Origin: Comamonadaceae bacterium
GTDB taxonomy: Bacteria; Pseudomonadota; Gammaproteobacteria; Burkholderiales; Burkholderiaceae_C
DNA: 64,000 nt
Assembly: GCA_013297875.1 (NCBI GenBank)
Contig: JAAFIW010000004.1
Location: 1-64,000 of the forward strand
Direction: 5' to 3'
Shown here: piece after piece, positions 1-7,639 of the stretch
Numbering within the stretch: position 1 is the stretch's first letter
How the letters are laid out: each line of letters begins with the position of its first letter
Notes under the pieces: generated by a model
The model's database searches: none
Seen by the model: the letters and a program-made list of their open reading frames with translations, nothing else
What the model was told of the DNA's origin: nothing
Program-made: the position numbers and the translations under genes

Positions 1-105
1 TGTACCCGCTTCCTTGTCGCCTCGTCCATCGCCTTCTTGACCATGATTCATATCTCCAAACAACGCGTTGTAGACATAACGCATCGGGTCAAGATTGGTT
101 GTCAT
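1..105 (-). CDS. possible 5' end of a leftward gene (partial)
   Basis: The minus strand is open from an ATG at 105 to the window edge. A second ATG at 44, in another frame, has a GGAG-like ribosome binding site and begins MVKKAMDEATRKRV. Either could start a gene that continues outside the window. With at most 35 codons visible no family can be named, and the reading could be chance. A rightward ORF starts at 111, so a real gene here would be divergently transcribed. Confidence 0.2.
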   Translation of the reverse strand, partial: MTTNLDPMRYVYNALFGDMNHGQEGDGRGDKEAGT

Positions 106-110
106 GATTT

Positions 111-827
111 ATGAAAATATCAATAGATGTAGCGCCGAGCGTTGATGTGATCAAAGAGACTGATGCGGCCACTACACGAGTTGCTTCGGGCCTTCAACTG
201 CCCTCCGTCAACGTCCCTTTGGACACCGATGCGCAGACAGAGGCCTTCTATGCACTCGCGGTATCGCCTTCACAAGTTGCCGATAACAAAGATCCTGATA
301 CCCGGACAGATAGACGTTTCCAGACATCGCAACCCAGCGATGCGGTGCCTGCCGGTGCCATCTCTGCCGACCTGTTTTACGAGCCCAACTACGACACGGT
401 GTTGAGACAGATAGTTGAGTGGGTGGTGAGACACGAAGGGCCAATATTGGATGCAGTTCTGGCACGACGCATCGCGCGGGTTCATGGCTTCCAACGAACA
501 GGTAGCCGGATTCAAGAACGAATCGAAAGGATTGCTCAACAGCTATTCAAGGCCACCGAGGAAACCGTAGGAACCTTCTATTGGCCTAGTGAAATTGAAC
601 CGTGCGAGGAGGTATCTTTCCGATGGTCAGCAGACGATGACAGCACGCGAGGCGCAGAAGAAATTTGCAATGCAGAACTTCTATCACTCGCTAAGCGGAT
701 TTTGCTCCGAAGCCTTTCCGAGCAAGAGTCTTTGATCGCCATGGCCCGCGAGCTGGGCTTGCAAAGACTTCGCGAGGCCAGTCGTGGCCGACTTGAGCGC
801 GCTCTCCAGTTGGCAAAGACATCCTGA
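111..827 (+). CDS. DUF3320-type C-terminal fragment
   Basis: This 238-residue ORF has, at about residues 95-150, a segment resembling the DUF3320 domain (VVRHEGPILDAVLARRIARV, then FQRTGSRIQERIERI). That domain normally ends very large DUF4011/helicase-like proteins of over 1000 residues, some linked to defence or mobile islands. Here an in-frame stop at 105-107 precedes the ATG and nothing upstream resembles the missing N-terminus, so the gene looks like a detached tail rather than a functional protein. The first 80 residues are low-complexity and unrecognised. It sits beside an IS256 element and a broken gene, as expected for decaying accessory DNA. Family assignment is from motif memory and needs a profile search. 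Confidence 0.55.
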   Translation: MKISIDVAPSVDVIKETDAATTRVASGLQLPSVNVPLDTDAQTEAFYALAVSPSQVADNKDPDTRTDRRFQTSQPSDAVPAGAISADLFYEPNYDTVLRQIVEWVVRHEGPILDAVLARRIARVHGFQRTGSRIQERIERIAQQLFKATEETVGTFYWPSEIEPCEEVSFRWSADDDSTRGAEEICNAELLSLAKRILLRSLSEQESLIAMARELGLQRLREASRGRLERALQLAKTS

Positions 828-878
828 TCGTGTTCGACGATGACAGCGCCTACTACAACTACGTGGCGCACTTACTAC

Positions 879-2290
879 GGTAGTGCAACATCCTTTCTGT
901 AATTTCCCCGAACTGGTTTTGGGTATTTTTTAATCAGGCCCCTGCCAGGCCGCCGGAGGCACCCCCCGGTCGTTGCATGTACCCATGCAATGACCCGCCG
1001 CCGACAGGCCACAGGTGTCTGCCTACAGAGAACTTTTTTATGGCCCAACACGCCTTTGACGACTCCAACACCCTCAGCGAAGCCTACGCTTGTCTTTTGT
1101 CCAACGGCCTGGATGGCGCGGCGCAAGCCCTGCGCATTCTGGTCAACGAAGCCTCCAATATCGAGCGCGCCGCCTACCTGGGTGCCAACCCTTACGAGCG
1201 CACCACACAGCGCCAGGGATACGCCAACGGGCACAAACCCAAGACGGTTCTGACGCGCCTGGGGGAGATTACCTTTGCGGTGCCCCAGGTGCGCAATGCG
1301 GGGGCTGCAGGGGACTTTTACCCCAGCGCATTGGAGCGCGGCAGTCGCAGTGAGCAGGCGATGAATCTGGCGCTGGCCGAGATGTATGTGCAAGGGGTGT
1401 CCACGCGCAAGGTCATCACCGTGCTGCAAAAATTGGTGGGCTCTGAGGTGAGTATCTCCAGCACCCAGATCAGCCGCTGCACCGCGCTGCTGGACGAGGG
1501 TTTGCAGGCCTGGCGAAATCGCCCGCTGGATGAGACGCCCTATTTGATCCTGGATGCCCGCTATGAGCGGGTGCGTCAGGGCGGTGTGGTGCTTGATTGC
1601 GCGGTGCTGGTGGCCATTGGCGTGACGGCATCGGGCCGTCGGCGGGTGTTGGGTGTCTCTGTGGCCTTAAGCGAAGCTGAGGTGCACTGGCGCGCTTTCC
1701 TGGACAGCCTGATCCAGCGCGGCTTGCGTGGGGTGCGCTTTATTGCAAGCGACGACCATGCGGGGCTGAAGGCGGCGCGCAAGGCCATGCTGCCCGGGGT
1801 GCCCTGGCAGCGCTGCCAGTTTCACCTGCAGCACAACGCGCAGGGCTACGTCAGTCGCCTGGATCAGCGCACGCCAGTGGCCCGCCAGATACGGGGCATC
1901 TTCAATGCGCCAGATGCACAGGAGGCGCAGCGTCTGTTGAACATGGCACTGAAGGACTGGCACGTCAGCCACCCGCAACTGGCCGCCTGGGCTGAGCGCA
2001 ATGTGCCAGAGGGCTTTGCGGTGTTTGGCTTGCCCGAGGGACACAGAGCGCGCATGCGCACCACCAATGGGCTGGAGCGCTTGAACAAGGAGCTCAAAAG
2101 ACGGACCCGGGTGGCCACCTTGTTTCCCAACCCCGACAGCTGTTTGCGACTGGTCAGCGCATTACTGGCCGAACAAGATGAGGAGTGGATGACTGCAAAA
2201 ATCTACCTGACGATGAACCCCTGAACTGCCGCTTGTGCACAACGCTTCCAAAATCACAGGCGAAATTTACAGAAAAGAAGTTGCTTTATC
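879..2290 (+). mobile_element. IS256-family insertion sequence, about 1.4 kb
   Basis: Imperfect terminal inverted repeats are visible. The left end reads GTGCAACATCCTTTCTGTAA and the right end, on the minus strand, reads AAAGCAACTTCTTTTCTGTA. The flanks cttactac (871-878) and actactac (2291-2298) agree at 6 of 8 positions and may be a decayed 8-bp target duplication, the size expected for IS256 elements. The length is normal for the family. The transposase frame is intact, so the copy could still be active or recently active. It splits a host gene whose halves are recognisable on either side. Exact ends are uncertain by a few bases. Confidence 0.75.
1040..2224 (+). CDS. IS256-family (Mutator-type) transposase
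   Basis: A DDE transposase of 394 residues from the ATG at 1040; an in-frame ATG at 977 would add 21 poorly convincing residues. Family features seen: LILDARYERVR around the first catalytic Asp, FIASDDHAGLKAA around the second, and the C-terminal TTNGLERLNKELKRRTRV carrying the conserved Glu region. The CQFH motif follows the second Asp, as usual in the family. It should catalyse copy-out transposition of the surrounding element. The length is normal and no frameshift is seen. Confidence 0.93.
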   Translation: MAQHAFDDSNTLSEAYACLLSNGLDGAAQALRILVNEASNIERAAYLGANPYERTTQRQGYANGHKPKTVLTRLGEITFAVPQVRNAGAAGDFYPSALERGSRSEQAMNLALAEMYVQGVSTRKVITVLQKLVGSEVSISSTQISRCTALLDEGLQAWRNRPLDETPYLILDARYERVRQGGVVLDCAVLVAIGVTASGRRRVLGVSVALSEAEVHWRAFLDSLIQRGLRGVRFIASDDHAGLKAARKAMLPGVPWQRCQFHLQHNAQGYVSRLDQRTPVARQIRGIFNAPDAQEAQRLLNMALKDWHVSHPQLAAWAERNVPEGFAVFGLPEGHRARMRTTNGLERLNKELKRRTRVATLFPNPDSCLRLVSALLAEQDEEWMTAKIYLTMNP

Positions 2291-2497
2291 ACTACTACCC
2301 CGAGGCGGGCGAATTTGCAGCCATTGGCGGTGTACATCAACCAGGGTGGTGGTCATTTTGTGACCATGAAGTCTGGCCTGCGTGTGATCGAACCCGTCAT
2401 CGCGCATTAGATGACATTACTTGATCTCTTAATGTCTTCAGCTTGCCATCCATCAATGCGTGTCCGAAAATTAGTTTCAATTGATCGCCTCATAGCC

Positions 2498-2701
2498 ATG
2501 CCCTACTCAACCCTCTCGACAAATGGCCGCATCACGATTCCTGCCGAGATTCGCAAAGGGTTGAAGCTTCAACCGCAAGACATACTGACCTTCACCATCC
2601 AGTCAGCAGGTGCGGTGGTGATTCGCATGAAAGAGCGCGTTTTGGTAAAGCCGTCTGCTGCTGAAAATACCGGCGCATACAACCGAATCAAGCGCTTGTA
2701 G
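2498..2701 (+). CDS. AbrB/SpoVT-type small DNA-binding protein (antitoxin-like)
   Basis: A 67-residue protein starting MPYSTLSTNGRITIPAEIRK, which matches the SpoVT-AbrB swapped-hairpin fold (S..GRITIP.EIR). Such proteins are either VapB/PrlF-type antitoxins or small transcription regulators. No PIN-domain or other toxin gene follows, because the next DNA is a repeat and a DUF1016 fragment. It is therefore an orphan, possibly left after loss of its partner. An in-frame ATG at 2411 would extend it by 29 residues without similarity, so the start at 2498, which begins exactly with the domain, is preferred. Confidence 0.75.
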   Translation: MPYSTLSTNGRITIPAEIRKGLKLQPQDILTFTIQSAGAVVIRMKERVLVKPSAAENTGAYNRIKRL

Positions 2702-2755
2702 ACAACCCTGTCGATCGGCATCAATGACTTCTGGTACTGTCTGCCACCTTTTTTT

Positions 2756-2815
2756 TGCTACGCTATTCATAGCTCCCCCAGCAATAATAGCCTGGGCCAT
2801 CCCCACTTTTGACCA
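2756..2815 (+). repeat. upstream copy of the pbpC signal-sequence segment (direct repeat A)
   Basis: These 60 bases match 3406-3465 closely. Both translate to FATLFIA-PAI-AWAIPTFD, which is the signal sequence of pbpC. The copy contains one member of the window-wide GCTAT/ATAGC repeat. Downstream of it the reading frame continues for about 20 codons and stops just before the DUF1016 fragment. The pair brackets that fragment, which suggests duplication or insertion by recombination between the copies. Confidence 0.75.
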
Positions 2816-2881
2816 TGTACACCGCGAGTACCGCGTGCCCGGCTATTGGGGCTGGTTGAATGCACGCGTGGAGGCCGGGAG

Positions 2882-3358
2882 ATGACGCGTCCCCTCAAAA
2901 AGAACGCGCCAAGTCCAGCGCCTGCACCACCCGTGTATGGGCGGGTGCTGGAGATTTTGCAAGCCGCGCGCAGCGGCATTGCGCGCACGGTCAACACCAC
3001 TCAGGTAGTCGCCAACTGGCTGGTGGGGCGTGAAATTGTTGAAGAAGAACAGGCGGGTAAAAAGCGGGCTGGGTATGGGCGGGCGTTGCTGGCCGATTTG
3101 TCCGGGCACCTGACGCAAGCGCTGGGCAAAGGCTGGTCGGTGCGCCAGTTGGAGTACTGCCGCAACTTCTATCTGGCGTATCCACTGTTGCTTGAATTCC
3201 AGAAATCGAACGCAGCGCGTTCGATTTCTGACAAGGCGGCAAGCCGCAAGGGGAAGGCCATTTCGAACGCACCGCGTTCGAAATTGAATGCAACGCTGGA
3301 CGCCTTGCAAGCCTGGGGCATCTGGGACAACGCTGCGCAACCCAGCCAAGGCGAAGCC
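2882..3358 (+). pseudogene. DUF1016 N-terminal domain fragment, in frame with pbpC
   Basis: From the ATG at 2882, preceded by a GGGAG site, the frame reads PPVYGRVLEILQAARSGIAR, NTTQVVANWLVGREIVEEEQ and KGWSVRQLEYCRNFYLAYP. This is the N-terminal domain of DUF1016 (YhcG-type) proteins, whose C-terminal half is a PD-(D/E)XK nuclease-like domain. After LAYP the family sequence ends; a segment with two strong palindromes follows, and the frame then runs without a stop into the pbpC signal peptide. The nuclease half is missing. A translated fusion is possible in principle, but a truncated relic upstream of pbpC is more likely. Confidence 0.7.
3200..3284. repeat. two tandem perfect palindromes
   Basis: The first hairpin is 3200-3230 (14-bp arms around AGC, core atcgaacgc/gcgttcgat). 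The second is 3260-3284 (11-bp arms around ACC, core ttcgaacgc/gcgttcgaa). Both share the GAACGC/GCGTTC core, so they look like two units of one small palindromic repeat. They lie exactly where the DUF1016 similarity stops and may have driven the truncation or been inserted there. Confidence 0.7.
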
Positions 3359-5806
3359 ATGCGTCACCCGAGGCCGACTTTCAGCAGCAAAATTCGCATC
3401 TTATTCGCTACGCTATTTATAGCTGTTCCAGCAATAAACGCCTGGGCTATCCCCACTTTTGACCAAGTAAAAACCACCCACCGCCCCTCCGACGCGCTGC
3501 TGCTCGACCGCCACGGCGAGGTGCTGCACCGCCTGCGCATCGACAACACCGTGCGGCGCGGTCAATGGGTGGCGTTGGCCGATGTGTCGCCGGCCTTGCG
3601 CACCGCTTTGGTGGTGTCGGAGGACAAGCGGTTTTACGAGCACAGCGGGGTGGACTGGGCGGCGGCGACTGCGGCGGCTTGGGGAAATTTGTGGAACACG
3701 CGCACGCGCGGGGCGTCGACCATCAGCATGCAACTGGCGGGGCTGCTGGATGAAGATTTGCAGCGGGGCGCGGGGGGCCGCAGTGCCGCGCAAAAGCTGT
3801 CGCAAACCGTGGCGGCGCAGGTGTTAGACCGGCGCTGGCGCAAGGATCAGATATTGGAGGCTTACCTGAACACGGTGCCGTTTCGCGGCGAGTTGGTGGG
3901 CATTGAGGCGATGAGCCGCACGCTATTTGGCAAGGCTGCGCATGGGCTGGACACCCGCGAGGCGGCGGTGGCGGCGGCGCTGGTGCGGGCGCCGAATGCC
4001 AAGGCGGCGGTGGTGACGCAGCGGGCGTGTGGGGTGCTGAAGCTGGTGCAGACGGGCAAGGTCGATTGCGAGGGGCTGGATGTGTTTGTGGCGGCGGCTT
4101 TTGATGCGCGGGGGTTTGCGGCCAGTGAGGGGGTGGCGGGGCATGTGGCGCAGCGGATGCTGCGCGCGTCGAGCTTGGTGGGTACGCGTGCCCCCACCCC
4201 TGCCCTCCCCCAGAAGGGGAGGGAGGAAGTCAGCCCCAACGCCCCCATCCGCACCACCCTCTCCGCCCCCCTGCAACGCTTCACCCACCAAACCCTGCAA
4301 CGCCACCTGCGCGAGCTCAAGGGGCGCAACGTGGAAGATGGCGCGGTCATCGTGCTGGACAACGCCACGGGCCAGGTGCTGGCCTGGGTGGGCTCGTCGG
4401 GCGATTTGAGCCAGGCGGCGGAGGTTGACGGTGTGACGGCGTTGCGCCAACCCGGCTCCACGCTCAAGCCGTTTTTGTATGCGCAGGCCATTGCCGAGCA
4501 GCGGCTGACGGCCGCGTCGCTACTGGAAGACTCGCCCACGCAGATCAACACCGCCAGCGGCCTGTACATCCCGCAAAACTATGACCGGCAGTTCAAAGGT
4601 TGGGTGTCGGTGCGCACCGCGTTGGCCTCGTCGCTGAACGTGCCGGCCGTGCGGGCGCTGGTGATGGTGTCGCCGGATGCGTTTGCGCAGCAGCTGCGGG
4701 GCTTGGGTTTGCCGCTGAAGGAAGGCGGCGACTATTACGGCTACAGCCTGGCGCTGGGGAGTGCGGAGGTGTCGCTGGTAACACTTGCGAATGCGTATCG
4801 GGCGTTGGGAAATGGGGGGCGGTTTTCTGAGGTGGTACTCGCGCTGCCCCCACCCCTGCCCTCCCCCAGCGGGGGAGGGAGCCATACCCTCCCCCGCTGG
4901 GGGAGGGCTGGGGTGGGGGCAAGCGTGTCAACCAACTCATCCACAGCCTCCAAGGCAACCCTAGACCCCCGCGCCGCCTTCATCATCAGCGACATCCTCT
5001 CTGACCCCAACGCCCGCGCCCGCACCTTTGGCACCGACAGCGTTCTGGCCACGCGCTTTTGGACGGCGGTGAAAACCGGCACCAGCAAAGACATGCGCGA
5101 CAACTGGGCCGTGGGCTACAGCCAGCGCTACACGGTGGGCGTGTGGGTGGGCAATGCCAGCGGCGCGGCCATGCACGACGTGAGCGGCACCAGTGGCGCC
5201 GCACCCATCTGGGCAGCGCTGATGAACCACCTGCACGCGCGCGAGCCCAGCCGGGCACCCTTGCCGCCGACGGGTTTGGTTCAAGCCACCGCGCGGTTTG
5301 ACGGGCCGGACACAGCAGCGCCCGCCACCGAAGCGGCGCGAACCGAGTGGTTTGTCAAAGGCACGGAACAAACGCAATTTGCTATCGAATCAATAGCTGC
5401 TCCAGCAGATTTCAAAAGGGCTGGTGGCTCAAAACCTTTAAATTCCACAAGCCCGGCACCCACCTGGATTGCCAGCCCCGCCAACGGCACCATCGTGGCG
5501 TTGGATCCCGACATTCCGCCCCAGCGCCAACGCCTGAACTTGCAGGCCCAGGGCAGCTTGGCGGCCCCGCTTCGCTGGCAAATTGATGGCAAAGACCTCA
5601 TGATTGGCAAAACCCCAGCCCATGGCCCGCAAGCCCAGTGGCTGCCCTGGCCGGGACGGCACCGCGTGCAATTGCTCGATGGCGCAGGCAAGGTGTTGGA
5701 CGAGGTGCGCATCGAGGTGCGCGGGGCAGGCGTGAAAGCGGCTGCGATGCCTTCACCTGCGGGCATGCCCCCGCCTGCGACGATGAGCGCGCCTTTGACG
5801 CGATGA
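3359..5806 (+). CDS. pbpC: penicillin-binding protein 1C
   Basis: A bifunctional periplasmic murein synthase of about 815 residues. The ATG at 3359 is chosen because it is followed by a normal signal anchor (RILFATLFIAVPAINAWA). The GT51 transglycosylase domain shows SEDKRFYEHSGVD (about residue 87) and GASTISMQLAGL (about 118). The transpeptidase domain shows the active serine in GSTLKPFLYA (about 366), SSLNVPAVRAL (about 424) and VKTGTSKD (about 571). The C-terminus (SPANGTIVALDPDIPP) is the domain typical of PBP1C. The coding sequence contains in-frame insertions of repeat DNA at 4190-4224, 4846-4920 and 5381-5429, all between or at the edge of catalytic blocks. The alpha-2-macroglobulin gene often next to pbpC is not in the window. 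An open frame continues upstream to 2846 through a DUF1016 fragment. Confidence 0.93.
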   Translation: MRHPRPTFSSKIRILFATLFIAVPAINAWAIPTFDQVKTTHRPSDALLLDRHGEVLHRLRIDNTVRRGQWVALADVSPALRTALVVSEDKRFYEHSGVDWAAATAAAWGNLWNTRTRGASTISMQLAGLLDEDLQRGAGGRSAAQKLSQTVAAQVLDRRWRKDQILEAYLNTVPFRGELVGIEAMSRTLFGKAAHGLDTREAAVAAALVRAPNAKAAVVTQRACGVLKLVQTGKVDCEGLDVFVAAAFDARGFAASEGVAGHVAQRMLRASSLVGTRAPTPALPQKGREEVSPNAPIRTTLSAPLQRFTHQTLQRHLRELKGRNVEDGAVIVLDNATGQVLAWVGSSGDLSQAAEVDGVTALRQPGSTLKPFLYAQAIAEQRLTAASLLEDSPTQINTASGLYIPQNYDRQFKGWVSVRTALASSLNVPAVRALVMVSPDAFAQQLRGLGLPLKEGGDYYGYSLALGSAEVSLVTLANAYRALGNGGRFSEVVLALPPPLPSPSGGGSHTLPRWGRAGVGASVSTNSSTASKATLDPRAAFIISDILSDPNARARTFGTDSVLATRFWTAVKTGTSKDMRDNWAVGYSQRYTVGVWVGNASGAAMHDVSGTSGAAPIWAALMNHLHAREPSRAPLPPTGLVQATARFDGPDTAAPATEAARTEWFVKGTEQTQFAIESIAAPADFKRAGGSKPLNSTSPAPTWIASPANGTIVALDPDIPPQRQRLNLQAQGSLAAPLRWQIDGKDLMIGKTPAHGPQAQWLPWPGRHRVQLLDGAGKVLDEVRIEVRGAGVKAAAMPSPAGMPPPATMSAPLTR
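4190..4224. repeat. G/C-rich palindromic repeat unit inside pbpC
   Basis: The run gcccccacccctgccctccc followed by cagaaggggaggga is a half-unit of the longer palindrome at 4846-4920. It is read in frame as APTPALPQKGREE, between the transglycosylase and transpeptidase domains of PBP1C. Confidence 0.75.
4846..4920. repeat. 74-bp near-perfect palindrome inside pbpC
   Basis: Two arms of about 34 bases (4846-4879 and 4887-4920) are almost exact reverse complements, built on CCCTCCCCCAGCGGGGGAGG. The element reads in frame as proline/glycine-rich LPPPLPSPSGGG...LPRWGRAGVGA within the transpeptidase region, without breaking the gene. Confidence 0.85.
5381..5429 (+). repeat. short Comamonadaceae-type repeat, copy in pbpC
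   Basis: GCTATCGAATCAATAGC then TGCTCCAGCA and, after a spacer, GGGCTGGTGGC. It is translated in frame as AIESIAAPADF in the linker before the C-terminal domain of PBP1C. Confidence 0.8.
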
Positions 5807-5847
5807 CACCGGGCTGGTAGAGCCGCCTCAGCCGTTATTTTTGAGTC

Positions 5848-5890
5848 CGAACGGAAATTTCAAACTTCATCGGGCCGGATCAACAACCAT
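5848..5890. repeat. solitary 40-bp repeat shared with 26860-26900
   Basis: The bases around ggaaatttcaaacttcatcg then ggccggatcaa recur at 26867-26898 with one or two changes, just upstream of an IS110-family remnant. This copy lies in the short gap between the convergent pbpC and corA genes and could be a leftover element end. The rest of the gap holds nothing recognisable. Confidence 0.6.
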
Positions 5891-5927
5891 CTTTCATCGC
5901 CGCCGCACGGCGCGGTCATCCGGTCAT

Positions 5928-6917
5928 CTACTTCAGCCAGCCACGCTTTCTGAAGTACCACATCGGCACCAGCGCGCTGGCGGCCATCAGCACCAGCACA
6001 TAGGGGTAGGCGGCTGCGCCCAGCCATTCAAACTCGGGGAACTTCAGGTTCATGCCGTAAATGCTGGCAATCAGGGTGGGGGGCAGCAGCGCCACACTGG
6101 CCACCGAGAAGATTTTGATGATCTTGTTCTGGTTGATGTTGATGAAGCCCACCGTGGCATCCATCAGGAAGTTGATCTTGTCAAACAGGAAGGCGGTGTG
6201 CGAATCCAGCGATTCGATGTCGCGCAAGATCTGGCGCGCTTCGTCAAACTGGTCGGCGTTCAGCATCTTGCTGCGCATCATGAAGCTCACGGCGCGCCGC
6301 GTATCCATCACGTTGCGGCGGATGCGGCCGTTCAGGTCTTCCTGGCGCGCAATCGCAGCCAGCACCTCGCCTGCACGGGCGTCGGTCACGTTGCCAGCCA
6401 GCACCTGGGTGCTGACTTTTTCCAGGCCTTCGTAAATGCCTTCCAGCGTGTCGGCCGAGTACTCGGCGTCGGCGTCAAACAGCTTCAACAGCACATCGCG
6501 CGCATCGGCAATCAGGCCTGGTGCGCGGCGGGCGCGCAGACGCAGCAAGCGAAACACCGGCACGTCTTCGTCGTGAATCGAAAACAGCACGCCCTTGCTT
6601 TTCAGCTCCTCGTTCATCAGGTTCAAGATGAAGGCGCAGCGCACGGTGCGCGGCTCGCTGTCGTCAGCAATCAAAAAGTCGCTGCGGATGTGCAGCTCGC
6701 CGTTGTCTTCCTCGTAAAACCGGGCCGACTCCTCGATGTCTTCATCCATCGCGTCTTCGGGAATCGACAGCCCGTAATACTGCTTGACCCAGCGCTTTTC
6801 TTCCAGCGTGGGCGACTCCAGATCCACCCAGATCGGCTGAAACTTCGACAGCTCTTCCAGCGACTCGATTTCTTCCTGAAAGAGGCGTCCGTTGGCAAGT
6901 GTGAAGATGTTCAGCAT
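5928..6917 (-). CDS. corA: CorA-family magnesium/metal ion transporter
   Basis: A 329-residue inner-membrane channel protein of the CorA/MIT family. The cytoplasmic N-terminal two thirds is acidic and helical. Two C-terminal membrane helices follow, the first ending in the family signature YGMN (about residues 286-289), the second ending with a basic tail (RKRGWLK). The protein is expected to work as a pentamer moving Mg2+, possibly Co2+ or Ni2+. Length and start are normal. It is convergent with pbpC and monocistronic. Confidence 0.93.
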   Translation of the reverse strand: MLNIFTLANGRLFQEEIESLEELSKFQPIWVDLESPTLEEKRWVKQYYGLSIPEDAMDEDIEESARFYEEDNGELHIRSDFLIADDSEPRTVRCAFILNLMNEELKSKGVLFSIHDEDVPVFRLLRLRARRAPGLIADARDVLLKLFDADAEYSADTLEGIYEGLEKVSTQVLAGNVTDARAGEVLAAIARQEDLNGRIRRNVMDTRRAVSFMMRSKMLNADQFDEARQILRDIESLDSHTAFLFDKINFLMDATVGFININQNKIIKIFSVASVALLPPTLIASIYGMNLKFPEFEWLGAAAYPYVLVLMAASALVPMWYFRKRGWLK

Positions 6918-6952
6918 GGCGGCGCGGATTATGGCAGCGGCCGTTTGCTTGC

Positions 6953-6974
6953 CTTTTCGATTTTTATCGAAAAG
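6953..6974 (-). terminator. hairpin downstream of the DUF5615 gene
   Basis: A 9-bp perfect inverted repeat (cttttcgat/atcgaaaag) around TTTT lies between the end of the leftward toxin gene and the start of corA. It could terminate the TA operon, but there is no clear U-tract on either side. Confidence 0.35.
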
Positions 6975-6982
6975 TGCTTGCC

Positions 6983-7025
6983 GCCCAGGAAAAATATGCT
7001 CAAGCAGCTATAAATTCAGTAGCGA
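6983..7025 (-). repeat. short Comamonadaceae-type repeat, reverse copy
   Basis: Reads GCTACTGAATTTATAGC then TGCTTGAGCA and CCTGGGCGG on the minus strand. It lies between corA and the DUF5615 gene, next to the hairpin at 6953. Confidence 0.8.
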
Positions 7026-7035
7026 AAACATGGGG

Positions 7036-7383
7036 TCAAAACCCCGGCGTACCCGAAATTTCCACGCTGGCAAGCCCTTGTTCGATCAGGGCCTGTTCGA
7101 TGGCTGCGCGATGCTTCAGCAGCAAAGCCAGAGCAACGGCCCGCGACGGGTTTTGTGTTTTCAGCCAGATGATTTGCGGTGGCTGGCCCCACACCAAGGA
7201 CAGCTCCTGGAAATCGGCGTCCCGCGTCAGGATCACGAAGCCGTTGGTTTTGGCGTATTGCCAAACCACCGTGTCAGACGCCGACTCCAGACCGATCAAT
7301 GCCACCTGGGAGCTGCCGGGGTAATCGTGCTGCAAAAACGGCACCAACCGTCTGGACAGGTTTTCGTCCAGCAGCAGTTTCAT
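7036..7383 (-). CDS. DUF5615 PIN-like protein, probable toxin
   Basis: A 115-residue protein starting MKLLLDENLSRRLVPFL, the typical opening of DUF5615 (Mut7-C-like PIN fold), with acidic residues in LLLDEN and ILTRDADF that would form the metal site. It overlaps the upstream DUF433 gene by 4 bases, the usual arrangement of this type II toxin-antitoxin-like pair. RNase activity is expected from the fold but is not established by the sequence. Confidence 0.85.
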   Translation of the reverse strand: MKLLLDENLSRRLVPFLQHDYPGSSQVALIGLESASDTVVWQYAKTNGFVILTRDADFQELSLVWGQPPQIIWLKTQNPSRAVALALLLKHRAAIEQALIEQGLASVEISGTPGF

Positions 7384-7595
7384 GACACGAGTGCATGCAC
7401 CTGGTGTTCCCGATCGGCAGCAAAAGCCAGAACGGCACGAATATCCTCAGCCTCCAGCTCCGGAAAGTCTTCCAGAATCTCTGCGGTGCTCATGCCGTGG
7501 GACAGGCACGACAACACGTCATATACGGTGATGCGCAGGCCACGCACACAGGGCCTGCCGCCGCGCTTGCCAGGTTCAAGGGTGATTCGGTTCAT
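7380..7595 (-). CDS. DUF433 antitoxin-like protein
   Basis: A 71-residue protein with the DUF433 hallmarks RITLEPGKRGGRPCVRGLRI and MSTAEILEDFPELEAEDIRA, a small winged helix-turn-helix family. It precedes and overlaps the DUF5615 gene and probably neutralises it and binds the operon promoter. The start ATG at 7595 gives the full domain. Confidence 0.85.
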   Translation of the reverse strand: MNRITLEPGKRGGRPCVRGLRITVYDVLSCLSHGMSTAEILEDFPELEAEDIRAVLAFAADREHQVHALVS

Positions 7596-7639
7596 GGTTG
7601 TTTGCCTTTACCTTTGGATTTTGCTTGAAAGGACGGAAC

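Larger units (their letters stand above)
818..2410 (+). pseudogene. gene interrupted by the IS256-family element
   Basis: The left piece (818-878) reads ILIVFDDDSAYYNYVAH. The right piece (from 2291) reads HYYPEAGEFAAIGG and then, after a one-base shift, VYINQGGGHFVTMKSGLRVI up to a stop at 2408-2410. The two pieces join sensibly at VAH/YYPEAGEF, so they are halves of one gene split by the insertion sequence at 879-2290. The N-terminus is missing (the left piece abuts the DUF3320 fragment in another frame), and the right piece has its own frameshift and an early stop straight after EPVIAH. An AH followed by a glutamate would suit a zinc-peptidase motif, but the sequence stops there, so no function is claimed. 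Confidence 0.6.

Noticed and set aside
2846-3358. Taking 2846 or 2882 as the true start of PBP1C, giving a DUF1016 fusion
   Set aside because: A normal signal anchor follows the ATG at 3359, and the DUF1016 domain is truncated and bracketed by duplicated signal-sequence DNA; kept only as a finding.
5841-7013. A long rightward ORF (390 codons) opposite corA
   Set aside because: It is the antisense shadow of a well-conserved CorA gene; the translation is rich in His, Gln and Arg and matches no family.
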